Of a DNA stretch of 64,000 bases, positions 57,121 through 64,000 are shown one piece after another. Source of the stretch: Shewanella aestuarii (lineage in GTDB: Bacteria; Pseudomonadota; Gammaproteobacteria; Enterobacterales; Shewanellaceae). Location: assembly GCF_011765625.1 (NCBI RefSeq), contig NZ_CP050313.1:1360501-1424500 (forward strand), given 5' to 3'. Numbering within the stretch: the stretch's first letter is position 1; each line of letters opens with the position of its first letter. Position numbers and translations under genes: made by a program. The notes beneath the pieces were generated by a model. It did no database searches and was not told the DNA's origin. It was given only the letters and a program-made list of their open reading frames with translations.

Positions 57121-58108
57121 CTTCTTGCTCATTATTAAAAGGAAAGTGGCACGCAAAGGCGCGATCTTTTATGTGTTCAACCCGAGGCTGTTTAACACAT
57201 TGACGTTTTGCTTCAGGACAGCGTGGTCCAAGGCGGCAACCCGCTGGTAAATGCTGCACTGATGGCGAAGAACCTTGTAACGTTGGTAAGTTCGATTTGT
57301 GGCGCATTTTACCTGTGTAATTAGGTAGGTTTTTCAATAGTGCGCGCGTATAGGGATGGTAAGGGTTGGCAACTAATTCAGCGGTTGGCCCTGCTTCCAT
57401 CATTTGGCCGCTATACAATACCGTTAAGTGATCACAGTATTGCACTAAGGTTTCCAATTCATGGCTAACCAACAAAATTGAGACGTTTTGTAACTGGTTT
57501 AATTGTGATAAAAGGCGAAATATTTGCGCTTGGGTATTCAACTCCATTGAGTTGGTAGGTTCATCAGCAATGAGCAGTTTAGGATGGTTAGCGACCGCCA
57601 TGGCTATCATTACCTTTTGGCATTCGCCTTCGGATAATTCCCAAGGAAAACATTTCATTAACGATTTCGGGCTTTTAATACCGACCTTATGTAGCCATTT
57701 TTGAGCATTTAGGTAGGTATCCTTGCCTCTGCGCCAAAATGGGACATTTTTATTAGGTACCATGGCTTCAATTACCTGACTACCAATGGTTTTTACCGGA
57801 TCTAAACTGCCAGAGGGATCTTGGAATATCATGGCCATCTCGCAGCCCATTAAGTATCGGCGTTGCTTGCTGGTCATTTCTAATAAGTTTTTGCCATCCC
57901 ACATCATGCGATCAGCAATAACATGCCATTTAGCATCTAAAATTCCCATAATGGCCTTGGCCAATAAACTTCGACCGGATCCTGATTCGCCGACTAAACC
58001 ATGAATTTCACCTGCATTCATGGTTAAGCTAACTTTTTCAAGCACAGCGACTCTGCCTGTTTCAGTCTCAAGTTCGATGGTCAGGTTTCTTACATCAAGT
58101 AATGGCAT
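57101..58108 (-). CDS. sapD: Peptide transport ATPase SapD, Walker A Lys replaced by Arg
   Basis: 335 aa. Closely matches E. coli SapD (MPLLDVRNLTIELET, FPWELSEGECQKVMIAMA, LLIADEPTNSMELNTQAQIF, GCRLGPRCPEAKRQC, ACHFP). Walker A reads GESGSGRSLLA: residue 46 is Arg (codon CGA on the minus strand) where the nucleotide-binding Lys is expected. The Oligopeptide/dipeptide C-terminal Cys motif is intact. Known E. coli SapD also supports Trk potassium uptake. Three bases from the sapC stop. Confidence 0.93.
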   Translation of the reverse strand: MPLLDVRNLTIELETETGRVAVLEKVSLTMNAGEIHGLVGESGSGRSLLAKAIMGILDAKWHVIADRMMWDGKNLLEMTSKQRRYLMGCEMAMIFQDPSGSLDPVKTIGSQVIEAMVPNKNVPFWRRGKDTYLNAQKWLHKVGIKSPKSLMKCFPWELSEGECQKVMIAMAVANHPKLLIADEPTNSMELNTQAQIFRLLSQLNQLQNVSILLVSHELETLVQYCDHLTVLYSGQMMEAGPTAELVANPYHPYTRALLKNLPNYTGKMRHKSNLPTLQGSSPSVQHLPAGCRLGPRCPEAKRQCVKQPRVEHIKDRAFACHFPFNNEQEDDSAFT

Positions 58109-58111
58109 AAA

Positions 58112-59002
58112 TTAATTTCTTATTGGGGCGATTGCTGAACGTAAGCCGTCACCGACTAAATTGACCGCAAGCACGGTGACTAATATTGCAACGCCTGGAA
58201 TGGTGACTATCCATGGCGCAAGTAACAAGTTATCTAAACCTTGAGCGATCATCGCCCCCCATTCGGGACTTGGTGCTTGTGCGCCTAAGGATAGAAAACC
58301 TAGTGCTGCAATATCTAAAATGGCAGCTGAAATTGCCATAGTGACTTGGATTATCAATACTTCCCATACATTTGGCATAATGACATACCAAAAAATTTGT
58401 AAATCATTAGCACCATCTAATTTGGCTGCGGTGACATATTCTTTTTGTAACTCTTCATGCACAGCTTGATGGATCGTGCGAATAAATTGCGGCACCATGG
58501 CAATGCCCACAGCCCAAAAAACGTTGGTTAGCCCAGGTCCCAGTACTGCGACGACTAAAATTGCCATAAGTAGTGAAGGAATCGATAATAATGCATCAAG
58601 CAAGTGGCCTAAAATACTCGATTTGAGCCCTCGCATCATGCCAGATATCGACCCGATAATTGAGCCAATAAATAAGGCACAAGTTACTACAATTAAAGAC
58701 ATACCGAATGTCAGTTGTACACCATGTAAAATTCGACTAAAAATATCTCGGCCTAAATCATCAGTACCCAGAAAGTTTTCAACTCGCCCATTAGCGTCCC
58801 ACGAAGGGGGTAATAGTAATAATTGCTGGTTTTGTTCGTGGGGTGAATAAGGTGCAATAAACGGGGCTAGGATCGTTAAAAATAATAGAAAAATTACCAT
58901 CCACAATCCAATGAGCGCAAAGGGATTTTGTGCGAAGGTTTTCCACACTCTCACAGCGGGCGAAGCAATATAATCTTGCTGGTAAATCTTAATGCGAGGC
59001 AT
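58112..59002 (-). CDS. sapC: Peptide transport permease SapC
   Basis: 296 aa inner-membrane permease, six predicted helices. N-terminal region MPRIKIYQQDYIASPAVR, FLGTDDLGRDIFSRILHG, and the EAA loop EYVTAAKLDGANDLQIFWYV. ATG 59002 has AAGGAA 6 bases upstream, so it is preferred to the longer reading at 59050. Overlaps sapB by 14 bases. Confidence 0.93.
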   Translation of the reverse strand: MPRIKIYQQDYIASPAVRVWKTFAQNPFALIGLWMVIFLLFLTILAPFIAPYSPHEQNQQLLLLPPSWDANGRVENFLGTDDLGRDIFSRILHGVQLTFGMSLIVVTCALFIGSIIGSISGMMRGLKSSILGHLLDALLSIPSLLMAILVVAVLGPGLTNVFWAVGIAMVPQFIRTIHQAVHEELQKEYVTAAKLDGANDLQIFWYVIMPNVWEVLIIQVTMAISAAILDIAALGFLSLGAQAPSPEWGAMIAQGLDNLLLAPWIVTIPGVAILVTVLAVNLVGDGLRSAIAPIRN

Positions 59003-60020
59003 ACAGTTCCTTTTTATTGATTGGATTAATCGCTGTATGGATAAACTCAATTAATATGCTGAGGAAAATAATAAGTAAAGACACAGACAAAATACCTGCT
59101 TGGATCACAGTGTAATCTCGTTGATAAATGCCCGATACTAGCCAGCTTCCTACGCCAGGCCATGAAAAAATAACCTCTACAACAATACCATAACTTGCAA
59201 ATGAACCTAACATTATGCCAATGCTTTTTAACACAGGTATCATTGCGTTTGGCAGTGCGTGACGAATGATGATTTTAAAGGTATGTAAGCCTCGCGCCTC
59301 TGCAGCCCGAATGTAGGTTTGATTCATCACGTGGTTCATTGCTTGGCGTGTCACTCTTACTATTAGCGTAAAGGGTAATATGGCTAAGGTAATCGCTGGT
59401 AAAATTAGATGCATAATGGCATCAGTAAATGCAGCTATCCGGTAGCTTGTATCTGACAGTAATGTATCGATCAACATAAACCCTGTTACAGGTTCGATTT
59501 GATATAGCAGATTAATTTGACCTGATATTGGCAACCAACCAAGATTAACGCCAAACCATAACGATAAAGTGATCCCTAACCAAAAAACAGGAATAGAATA
59601 GCCGGCTAGTGTGATGGCTAGAATACTCCGTTGCAGCATTTTATGATTGGTGAGTGCTGCAATTACCCCAATGGGAACGCCAAAAACTAGCGCAATAAAC
59701 CCTGAAAACATTGATAACTCAAATGAGGCAGGCAGTACGCTTTTAAGCTCATTGAAGACATCTTGCTGTGAATTAACCGAAATGCCCATATTTCCCGTTA
59801 AACGCTGTTGAACGTAGGCAAAAAATTGCAATAACTCATTGCTCGATAATTTGAAATCTTGTTCTATTTGACTGATTTGTTCAGCAGAAGGTTGGCTTAT
59901 ACCTGATAAAGCATATGTTTCGTCAACGGGGAATAGATGGGTGGCGTAAAATAGCACAGCCATCATGACTAATGAGGTTGCAAAAAATAAATTGACTCGT
60001 CTAAAAAAATATCGCCACAT
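58989..60020 (-). CDS. sapB: Peptide transport permease SapB
   Basis: 343 aa, DppB-type permease with six helices. MWRYFFRRVNLFFATSLVMM is the first membrane segment; the periplasmic loop follows; the EAA loop reads QTYIRAAEARGLHTFKIIIRHA, then VEVIFSWPGVGSWLV. Partner of SapC. Two bases from sapA. Confidence 0.93.
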   Translation of the reverse strand: MWRYFFRRVNLFFATSLVMMAVLFYATHLFPVDETYALSGISQPSAEQISQIEQDFKLSSNELLQFFAYVQQRLTGNMGISVNSQQDVFNELKSVLPASFELSMFSGFIALVFGVPIGVIAALTNHKMLQRSILAITLAGYSIPVFWLGITLSLWFGVNLGWLPISGQINLLYQIEPVTGFMLIDTLLSDTSYRIAAFTDAIMHLILPAITLAILPFTLIVRVTRQAMNHVMNQTYIRAAEARGLHTFKIIIRHALPNAMIPVLKSIGIMLGSFASYGIVVEVIFSWPGVGSWLVSGIYQRDYTVIQAGILSVSLLIIFLSILIEFIHTAINPINKKELYASH

Positions 60021-60022
60021 TG

Positions 60023-61678
60023 TTATTTAGTCTCTTGATTTTCTTGTACTAATTGTGAGAATGCGATACCGCCATAAGGACGAATTTGCATAGATTTGAT
60101 TTTATCAGTTTTAAGCAGCACTTTTTGCGCATGAGCTAACGGTATTAAAGGTACTTGGTCGCTAATGACGGCTTCGGCAGCTTGATATAGGGCTTTGCGT
60201 TTTTCTTTGTCAGTGGTAGCTTGTGCTTGCGCGAGTATATGGTCGAAATCTTTGTGACACCATTTTGAACGATTGTTATTAGACATCATTGCGGCACAAC
60301 TCAGATAAGGCGTAAAAAAGTTATCAGGGTCGCTATTATCAGCATTCCAACCTATTAATACTGAGTCATAATCGTTACTGGCAAGTTTTTGTGTGAATAC
60401 GCTCCAATCGTAGGACACAATATTCAACTTGACGCCAATTTTAGCTAAGTCAGCCTGGATGAGTTCTGCGGTTTTTAAGGCGTTAGGATTGTAAATTCGC
60501 GCAACCGGCATGGCCCAAATATTAATACTGAGGTTTTTGATCCCCGCTTGGTCTAGCAAAGCTTTTGCTTTGGCTTGATTATAGCTATTGGCAGCAATAT
60601 TAGCTGAATAGGCCCAAGACGCTGGCGGTAATAACCCCGTAGCCTCAACGGCAATGTCGTTATAAACCACATCAAGAATATTCTGTTTATCAATTGCATA
60701 GGCTAACGCGCGACGGACACGAATATCATTTAGCGGTGGTTTTTGAGTGTTAAAAGCCCAAAATGCCACATTTAACCCCGCTTTAGCATCCACCAAAATG
60801 TGTTCATGTTGATCAACAACAGCCAACTCACCGGCTTTAGGCAGAGCCGACACGCTGCAATCGCCAGTAATTAGTTTTGCAATGCGGGTGGTGCTGCGAG
60901 GGGTAATATCAAATACTAAATGCTCTATTTCAACATTGTTACCCCAGTATTTAGGATGTTTGACATAGCGAATAAAATCATTTTTAACATATTCGGTTAA
61001 TTGGAATGGACCAGTACCAATCGGTTGTTGGTCGATAATTTCTGGCGTACCTTGAGCGAGTAAAGTTGCGCCATACTCTGCCGACAAGATCACGGCAAAG
61101 TCTGTCGCCAAATTGGATAAAAAAGAAGCATCTTTGCGGTTTAAATGAAATGCAAGGTTGTAATCATCCACTTTTTCTATACTTCTAATTAAGTTACTAA
61201 AATTGATACTTTGAAAAAATGGGTAACCTGTTCGGCTAACATTATGAAACGGATGCTGTGGATCGATAATGCGATTAAAAGAAAATAAAACATCATCAGC
61301 ATTTAAGGCTCTGCTTGGTGTGAAGCGATTTGTTTGATGAAAAAATACCTGTTCTCTTAAGGTGAAATAATAGCTCAATCCATCTTGGCTAATGTGCCAT
61401 TTTGTTGCTAAGCCGGGAACGATGTCAGCGGCATCTTGGCTGTAGTTTACTAATTGATTATAAATTTGATGAGATGTTGCATCGATTGTCGTGCCAGAGG
61501 TGACTAACTGCGGGTTAAAGCTTTCAGGGTTGCCTTCGCTGCAATATACCAAGCCTGATGGTGGCGTAGCTTGACCGCACGCAGTAAGTAATACCCCACT
61601 TAAGCCTAATAATAAAGACTGAAAGAATGGTTTTAGTCGCGCAGCTATTAATCGCACTAGCGTAATTGGCAAGAGCAT
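60023..61678 (-). CDS. sapA: Peptide-binding lipoprotein SapA
   Basis: 551 aa, family 5 extracellular solute-binding protein. Signal peptide to Cys34 with lipobox LTAC, so membrane-anchored in the periplasm, unlike the soluble SapA of enterobacteria as usually described. Signature YCSEGNPESFNPQLVTSGTT and the RYVKHPKYWGNN block are visible. Binds antimicrobial peptides or haem/peptides in the Sap system of pathogens; the ligand here is unknown. First gene of sapABCDF. Confidence 0.93.
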   Translation of the reverse strand: MLLPITLVRLIAARLKPFFQSLLLGLSGVLLTACGQATPPSGLVYCSEGNPESFNPQLVTSGTTIDATSHQIYNQLVNYSQDAADIVPGLATKWHISQDGLSYYFTLREQVFFHQTNRFTPSRALNADDVLFSFNRIIDPQHPFHNVSRTGYPFFQSINFSNLIRSIEKVDDYNLAFHLNRKDASFLSNLATDFAVILSAEYGATLLAQGTPEIIDQQPIGTGPFQLTEYVKNDFIRYVKHPKYWGNNVEIEHLVFDITPRSTTRIAKLITGDCSVSALPKAGELAVVDQHEHILVDAKAGLNVAFWAFNTQKPPLNDIRVRRALAYAIDKQNILDVVYNDIAVEATGLLPPASWAYSANIAANSYNQAKAKALLDQAGIKNLSINIWAMPVARIYNPNALKTAELIQADLAKIGVKLNIVSYDWSVFTQKLASNDYDSVLIGWNADNSDPDNFFTPYLSCAAMMSNNNRSKWCHKDFDHILAQAQATTDKEKRKALYQAAEAVISDQVPLIPLAHAQKVLLKTDKIKSMQIRPYGGIAFSQLVQENQETK

Positions 61679-61779
61679 AGGTTTATCGTATTTTTGCGAG
61701 TCTGAGAAGTTATTTTAACAGTGTAAATCTGTTCGGGGCAAACAAGTTATTAAATTGTTTCTATAAGAGATTTTACAAC

Positions 61780-61811
61780 AGCGCCTGAGTATTGATTAAC
61801 ACTCAGGCGCT
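61780..61811. terminator. Hairpin between pspF and sapA
   Basis: AGCGCCTGAGT and ACTCAGGCGCT, loop of 10, located 28 bases after the pspF stop on the minus strand. The T tract is weak, so attenuation rather than full termination before sapA is possible. Confidence 0.55.
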
Positions 61812-61838
61812 CTCGGAGCCATGGGGCATGTCTTTAGC

Positions 61839-62912
61839 CTAAAGCAGATCATATTTTTTCAAAATACCACGTAATTGATGGTAACTTAGCCCCAGATTTT
61901 CGGCTGTTTTCTTCTGATTAAATTGGCTTTCAGCTAATGCTTGTTGCAATAAGGAAATTTCTTGTTGCTCTGTATATTGCTTAAAGTCGATGGGGAAACT
62001 GATAGTGTTGTTGCTCGTCATAGGTTCTGACGTTTTTGTGTTTGAGTCTTCTTGAGGCGCAGCTTGATTGGTCGATGGTTTCTGACTCACTTGCTGACGC
62101 TCAATGGTTTTAACCCGTGATTGTGGGCGATAAGGTGAGGCAAATGGGTCAAGAATAATATGATCGATTTCTTGGCCATCACTGCCTTCACGGTAGACAC
62201 TTCGCTCAACAACGTTTTTAAGCTCACGAATATTACCAGGCCATGTATAACTCAATAACTGCTCAATAGCCAAAGGACTAAAGCCGCCAAAAAACTCTAA
62301 ATTTAATTGGCGCGCCATATTCACCGCAAAATACTCTGCTAGAGGCATAATGTCTTCTGTACGGCTTCTAAGTGGCGGCAGGGTGATGACATCGAATGCG
62401 AGTCTGTCTAATAAATCTGCTCTAAACTCACCGCAGTCGGCTAATGAGGGTAAATCTTCATTGGCTGCACAAATTAATCGCACATCACTTTGTACCGTTT
62501 TACTGCCACCCACTCGTTCAAACTCACCATATTCAATTACTCTGAGTAGTTTTTCTTGTATAAGACCTGAGGTATTGGCTAACTCGTCTAAAAATAGCGT
62601 GCCACGATCAGCTCGTTCAAAACGGCCTTCATGTTTACCTTTTGCGCCAGTAAATGCACCTGATTCATGACCAAATAACTCACTTTCAAGTAAACTTTCA
62701 CTTAAAGAAGAACAATTAAGTTTTATAAAAGCTTGATCCCACCTTGCTGATAAGTAGTGTAAACGTTCGGCAATCAGTTCTTTACCTGTTCCACGCTCAC
62801 CAATAATGAGTACAGGCTTTGACAAGGGAGCCACTTTCGAGACATGCTCTAGTACTTCGAGCAAAGCATTGGATTGGCCGATAAGGTTATCTTGTTGAAA
62901 TTGCTTATTCAC
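61839..62912 (-). CDS. pspF: PspF, sigma-54 activator of the phage-shock operon
   Basis: 357 aa. No receiver domain; AAA+ domain at 10-240 with GERGTGKE (Walker A), ESELFGHESGAFTGAKG (GAFTGA sigma-54 loop), GTLFLDELA and LLDRLAF. C-terminal Fis-type HTH at about 335-354 (NQKKTAENLGLSYHQLRGIL). Start codon GTG 62912. E. coli PspF is 325, so the linker is longer here. Divergent from pspA, as in E. coli; PspA inhibits it. Confidence 0.94.
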   Translation of the reverse strand: MNKQFQQDNLIGQSNALLEVLEHVSKVAPLSKPVLIIGERGTGKELIAERLHYLSARWDQAFIKLNCSSLSESLLESELFGHESGAFTGAKGKHEGRFERADRGTLFLDELANTSGLIQEKLLRVIEYGEFERVGGSKTVQSDVRLICAANEDLPSLADCGEFRADLLDRLAFDVITLPPLRSRTEDIMPLAEYFAVNMARQLNLEFFGGFSPLAIEQLLSYTWPGNIRELKNVVERSVYREGSDGQEIDHIILDPFASPYRPQSRVKTIERQQVSQKPSTNQAAPQEDSNTKTSEPMTSNNTISFPIDFKQYTEQQEISLLQQALAESQFNQKKTAENLGLSYHQLRGILKKYDLL

Positions 62913-63033
62913 AGTAATAAATTAGTCTTTTACGCTAATAATTGGTTAAATTCATAATAGATGGCTTACGATAATAAATAAAGAAAAACATACTGTACGG
63001 CTTAAGTCTTTGAAATTATAGTTTTTGTTAATG

Positions 63034-63050
63034 TTGGCACACTTAATGTA
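63034..63050 (+). promoter_or_regulatory. Sigma-54 promoter of pspA
   Basis: TTGGCAC, five bases, ATGTA: exact -24 element and a -12 element with TG in the right place, ending 42 bases before the pspA ATG. It sits in the 180-bp pspF-pspA space, where PspF sites are expected. Confidence 0.75.
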
Positions 63051-63092
63051 TTAACTTAACCGACATCCACATAAAACTTTGAGGAACACATT

Positions 63093-63776
63093 ATGGGAAT
63101 TTTCTCTCGCTTTGCTGATATCGTTAATTCAAACATCAGCGCATTACTTGATAAGGCTGAAGATCCAGAAAAAATGGTTCGCCTAATTATCCAAGAAATG
63201 GAAGATACATTAGTAGAAGTACGTTCTACCTCAGCAAAAGTGATTGCCGAGAAAAAAGAATTACTTCGCCGCATCAGTCGAGTGCAAGAACAAGTGCAAG
63301 ATTGGCAAGATAAAGCGGAATTAGCTATTGCTAAAGACCGTGAAGACTTAGCAAAAGCTGCATTAGTTGAAAAGCAAAAGACGGGCGGATTGTTATCAAC
63401 ATTAGAGATGGAATTGCAAGTTGTTGAAGAACACATCTTACGCTTAAAAGATGAAGTTGCGCAGCTGCAAGACAAATTAAACGATGCTCGAGCTCGTCAA
63501 AAAACCATCATTATGCGCAAGCAAACTGCAACTTCGCGTTTAGAGGTAAAAAAGCAGCTTGATTCAAGTAAAATTGATGATGCCATGATGAAGTTTGAGC
63601 AATATGAACGTCGTGTTGAAGGGCTTGAAGCACAAGTTGAGTCCTATGATATAGGCAAAAAGAACACCTTGGCAGATGAGTTTGCAGCATTAGAAGCAGA
63701 AGATTCTGTGAATGATGAACTTGCAGCACTTAAAGCGAAAGTTAAAGCTAAAAACCAAACTAAATCAAAATCATAA
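63093..63776 (+). CDS. pspA: Phage-shock protein A
   Basis: 227 aa, almost entirely coiled coil. N-terminal amphipathic helix MGIFSRFADIVNSNISALLD binds membrane, followed by EDPEKMVRLIIQEMEDTLVEVR. Maintains inner-membrane integrity and inhibits PspF at rest. AGGAA precedes the ATG. Followed after 20 bases by pspB. Confidence 0.97.
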   Translation: MGIFSRFADIVNSNISALLDKAEDPEKMVRLIIQEMEDTLVEVRSTSAKVIAEKKELLRRISRVQEQVQDWQDKAELAIAKDREDLAKAALVEKQKTGGLLSTLEMELQVVEEHILRLKDEVAQLQDKLNDARARQKTIIMRKQTATSRLEVKKQLDSSKIDDAMMKFEQYERRVEGLEAQVESYDIGKKNTLADEFAALEAEDSVNDELAALKAKVKAKNQTKSKS

Positions 63777-63796
63777 TAATTTTTCAGAGGTGAGTT

Positions 63797-64000
63797 ATGG
63801 ACATGGATCTTCTTATTGCACCCATTATCATTTTTATGGCATTGGTGGCACCAATTTGGTTGATTCTTCACTACCGCAGTAAGCGACAAGTGAGCCAAGG
63901 ACTCACAGAGGAAGAATTTACTCAATTAAATGACTTGATTACTAAAGCGGATAAAATGCACCACAGGATAGAAACCTTGGAAGCCATTCTTGACGCTGAA
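63797..64000 (+). CDS. pspB: Phage-shock protein B (partial, 3' end off the window)
   Basis: 68 codons visible; E. coli PspB has 74, so only a few residues are missing. One membrane helix at about 5-25 (LIAPIIIFMALVAPIWLILHY), then a cytoplasmic amphipathic helix ending ETLEAILDAE, as in PspB. Relieves PspA inhibition of PspF with PspC. AGAGGTGA precedes the start. Confidence 0.95.
   Translation, partial: MDMDLLIAPIIIFMALVAPIWLILHYRSKRQVSQGLTEEEFTQLNDLITKADKMHHRIETLEAILDAE

Noticed and set aside
63644..63925. Minus-strand ORF spanning pspA and pspB
   Set aside because: It runs antisense to two well-supported genes and resembles nothing known.

Overview
The window looks like a chromosomal segment from a Shewanella-like gammaproteobacterium (order Alteromonadales), judged from the gene families and their order: a FimV/HubP polar hub between asd and truA, a TtpC-type TonB2 operon, FabV beside a sapABCDF-psp locus, mnmC divergent from fabB, miaE, and dense AT-rich intergenic DNA. 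No species call is possible from reading alone. It is mostly conserved core chromosome with one insertion sequence. There is no prophage, integron or CRISPR array.

Region by region. 1-3861: divergent dinG and polB share a perfect LexA box. 4-8.6 kb: a porin and a large TonB-dependent receptor. 8.7-14.6 kb: a candidate small ORF, then a tight six-gene envelope-energisation operon (DUF3450, TtpC-like, ExbB, ExbD, TonB, TPR). A 10-bp perfect inverted repeat precedes this operon, and a palindrome of the same geometry precedes the receptor gene. 14.6-20.7 kb: a degenerate GGDEF protein, a frameshifted DUF885 peptidase-like lipoprotein gene, ppiC, a GNAT gene with an early stop, and feoAB. 20.8-34 kb: glnS, pdxB, asd, hubP/fimV with near-identical 144-base repeats, truA, folC, dedD, cvpA, purF. 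The essential gene accD, normally next to folC in E. coli, is not here. 34-42 kb: mnmC, fabB, an IS50-group IS4-family element inserted into the loop of a terminator, a Yip1-type membrane protein, miaE, lpxH, ppiB. 42-46 kb: cysS, folD, tRNA-Pro, tRNA-Arg, tRNA-His. 45.4-54 kb: the protein quality-control block tig, clpP, clpX, lon, hupB, ppiD, with a sigma-32-like promoter before lon. 54-64 kb: an AraC/GyrI-type regulator, fabV, sapABCDF, pspF, and pspA/pspB behind a sigma-54 promoter.

How the genes work together. The receptor and the TonB2 cluster plausibly form one uptake module, with TonB transmitting proton-motive force to the outer membrane. Trigger factor, ClpXP, Lon and PpiD form a folding and degradation block. 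PspF/PspA/PspB respond to inner-membrane stress next to the Sap transporter. Several genes carry visible lesions or lost motif residues: the PolB Exo II Asn, the SapD Walker A Lys, the MnmC methyltransferase motifs, the DUF885 frameshift and the GNAT stop. These are the most specific observations of the window. The least explained are the paired palindromes around the TonB2 operon, the structured hupB-ppiD spacer and the 42-residue ORF.
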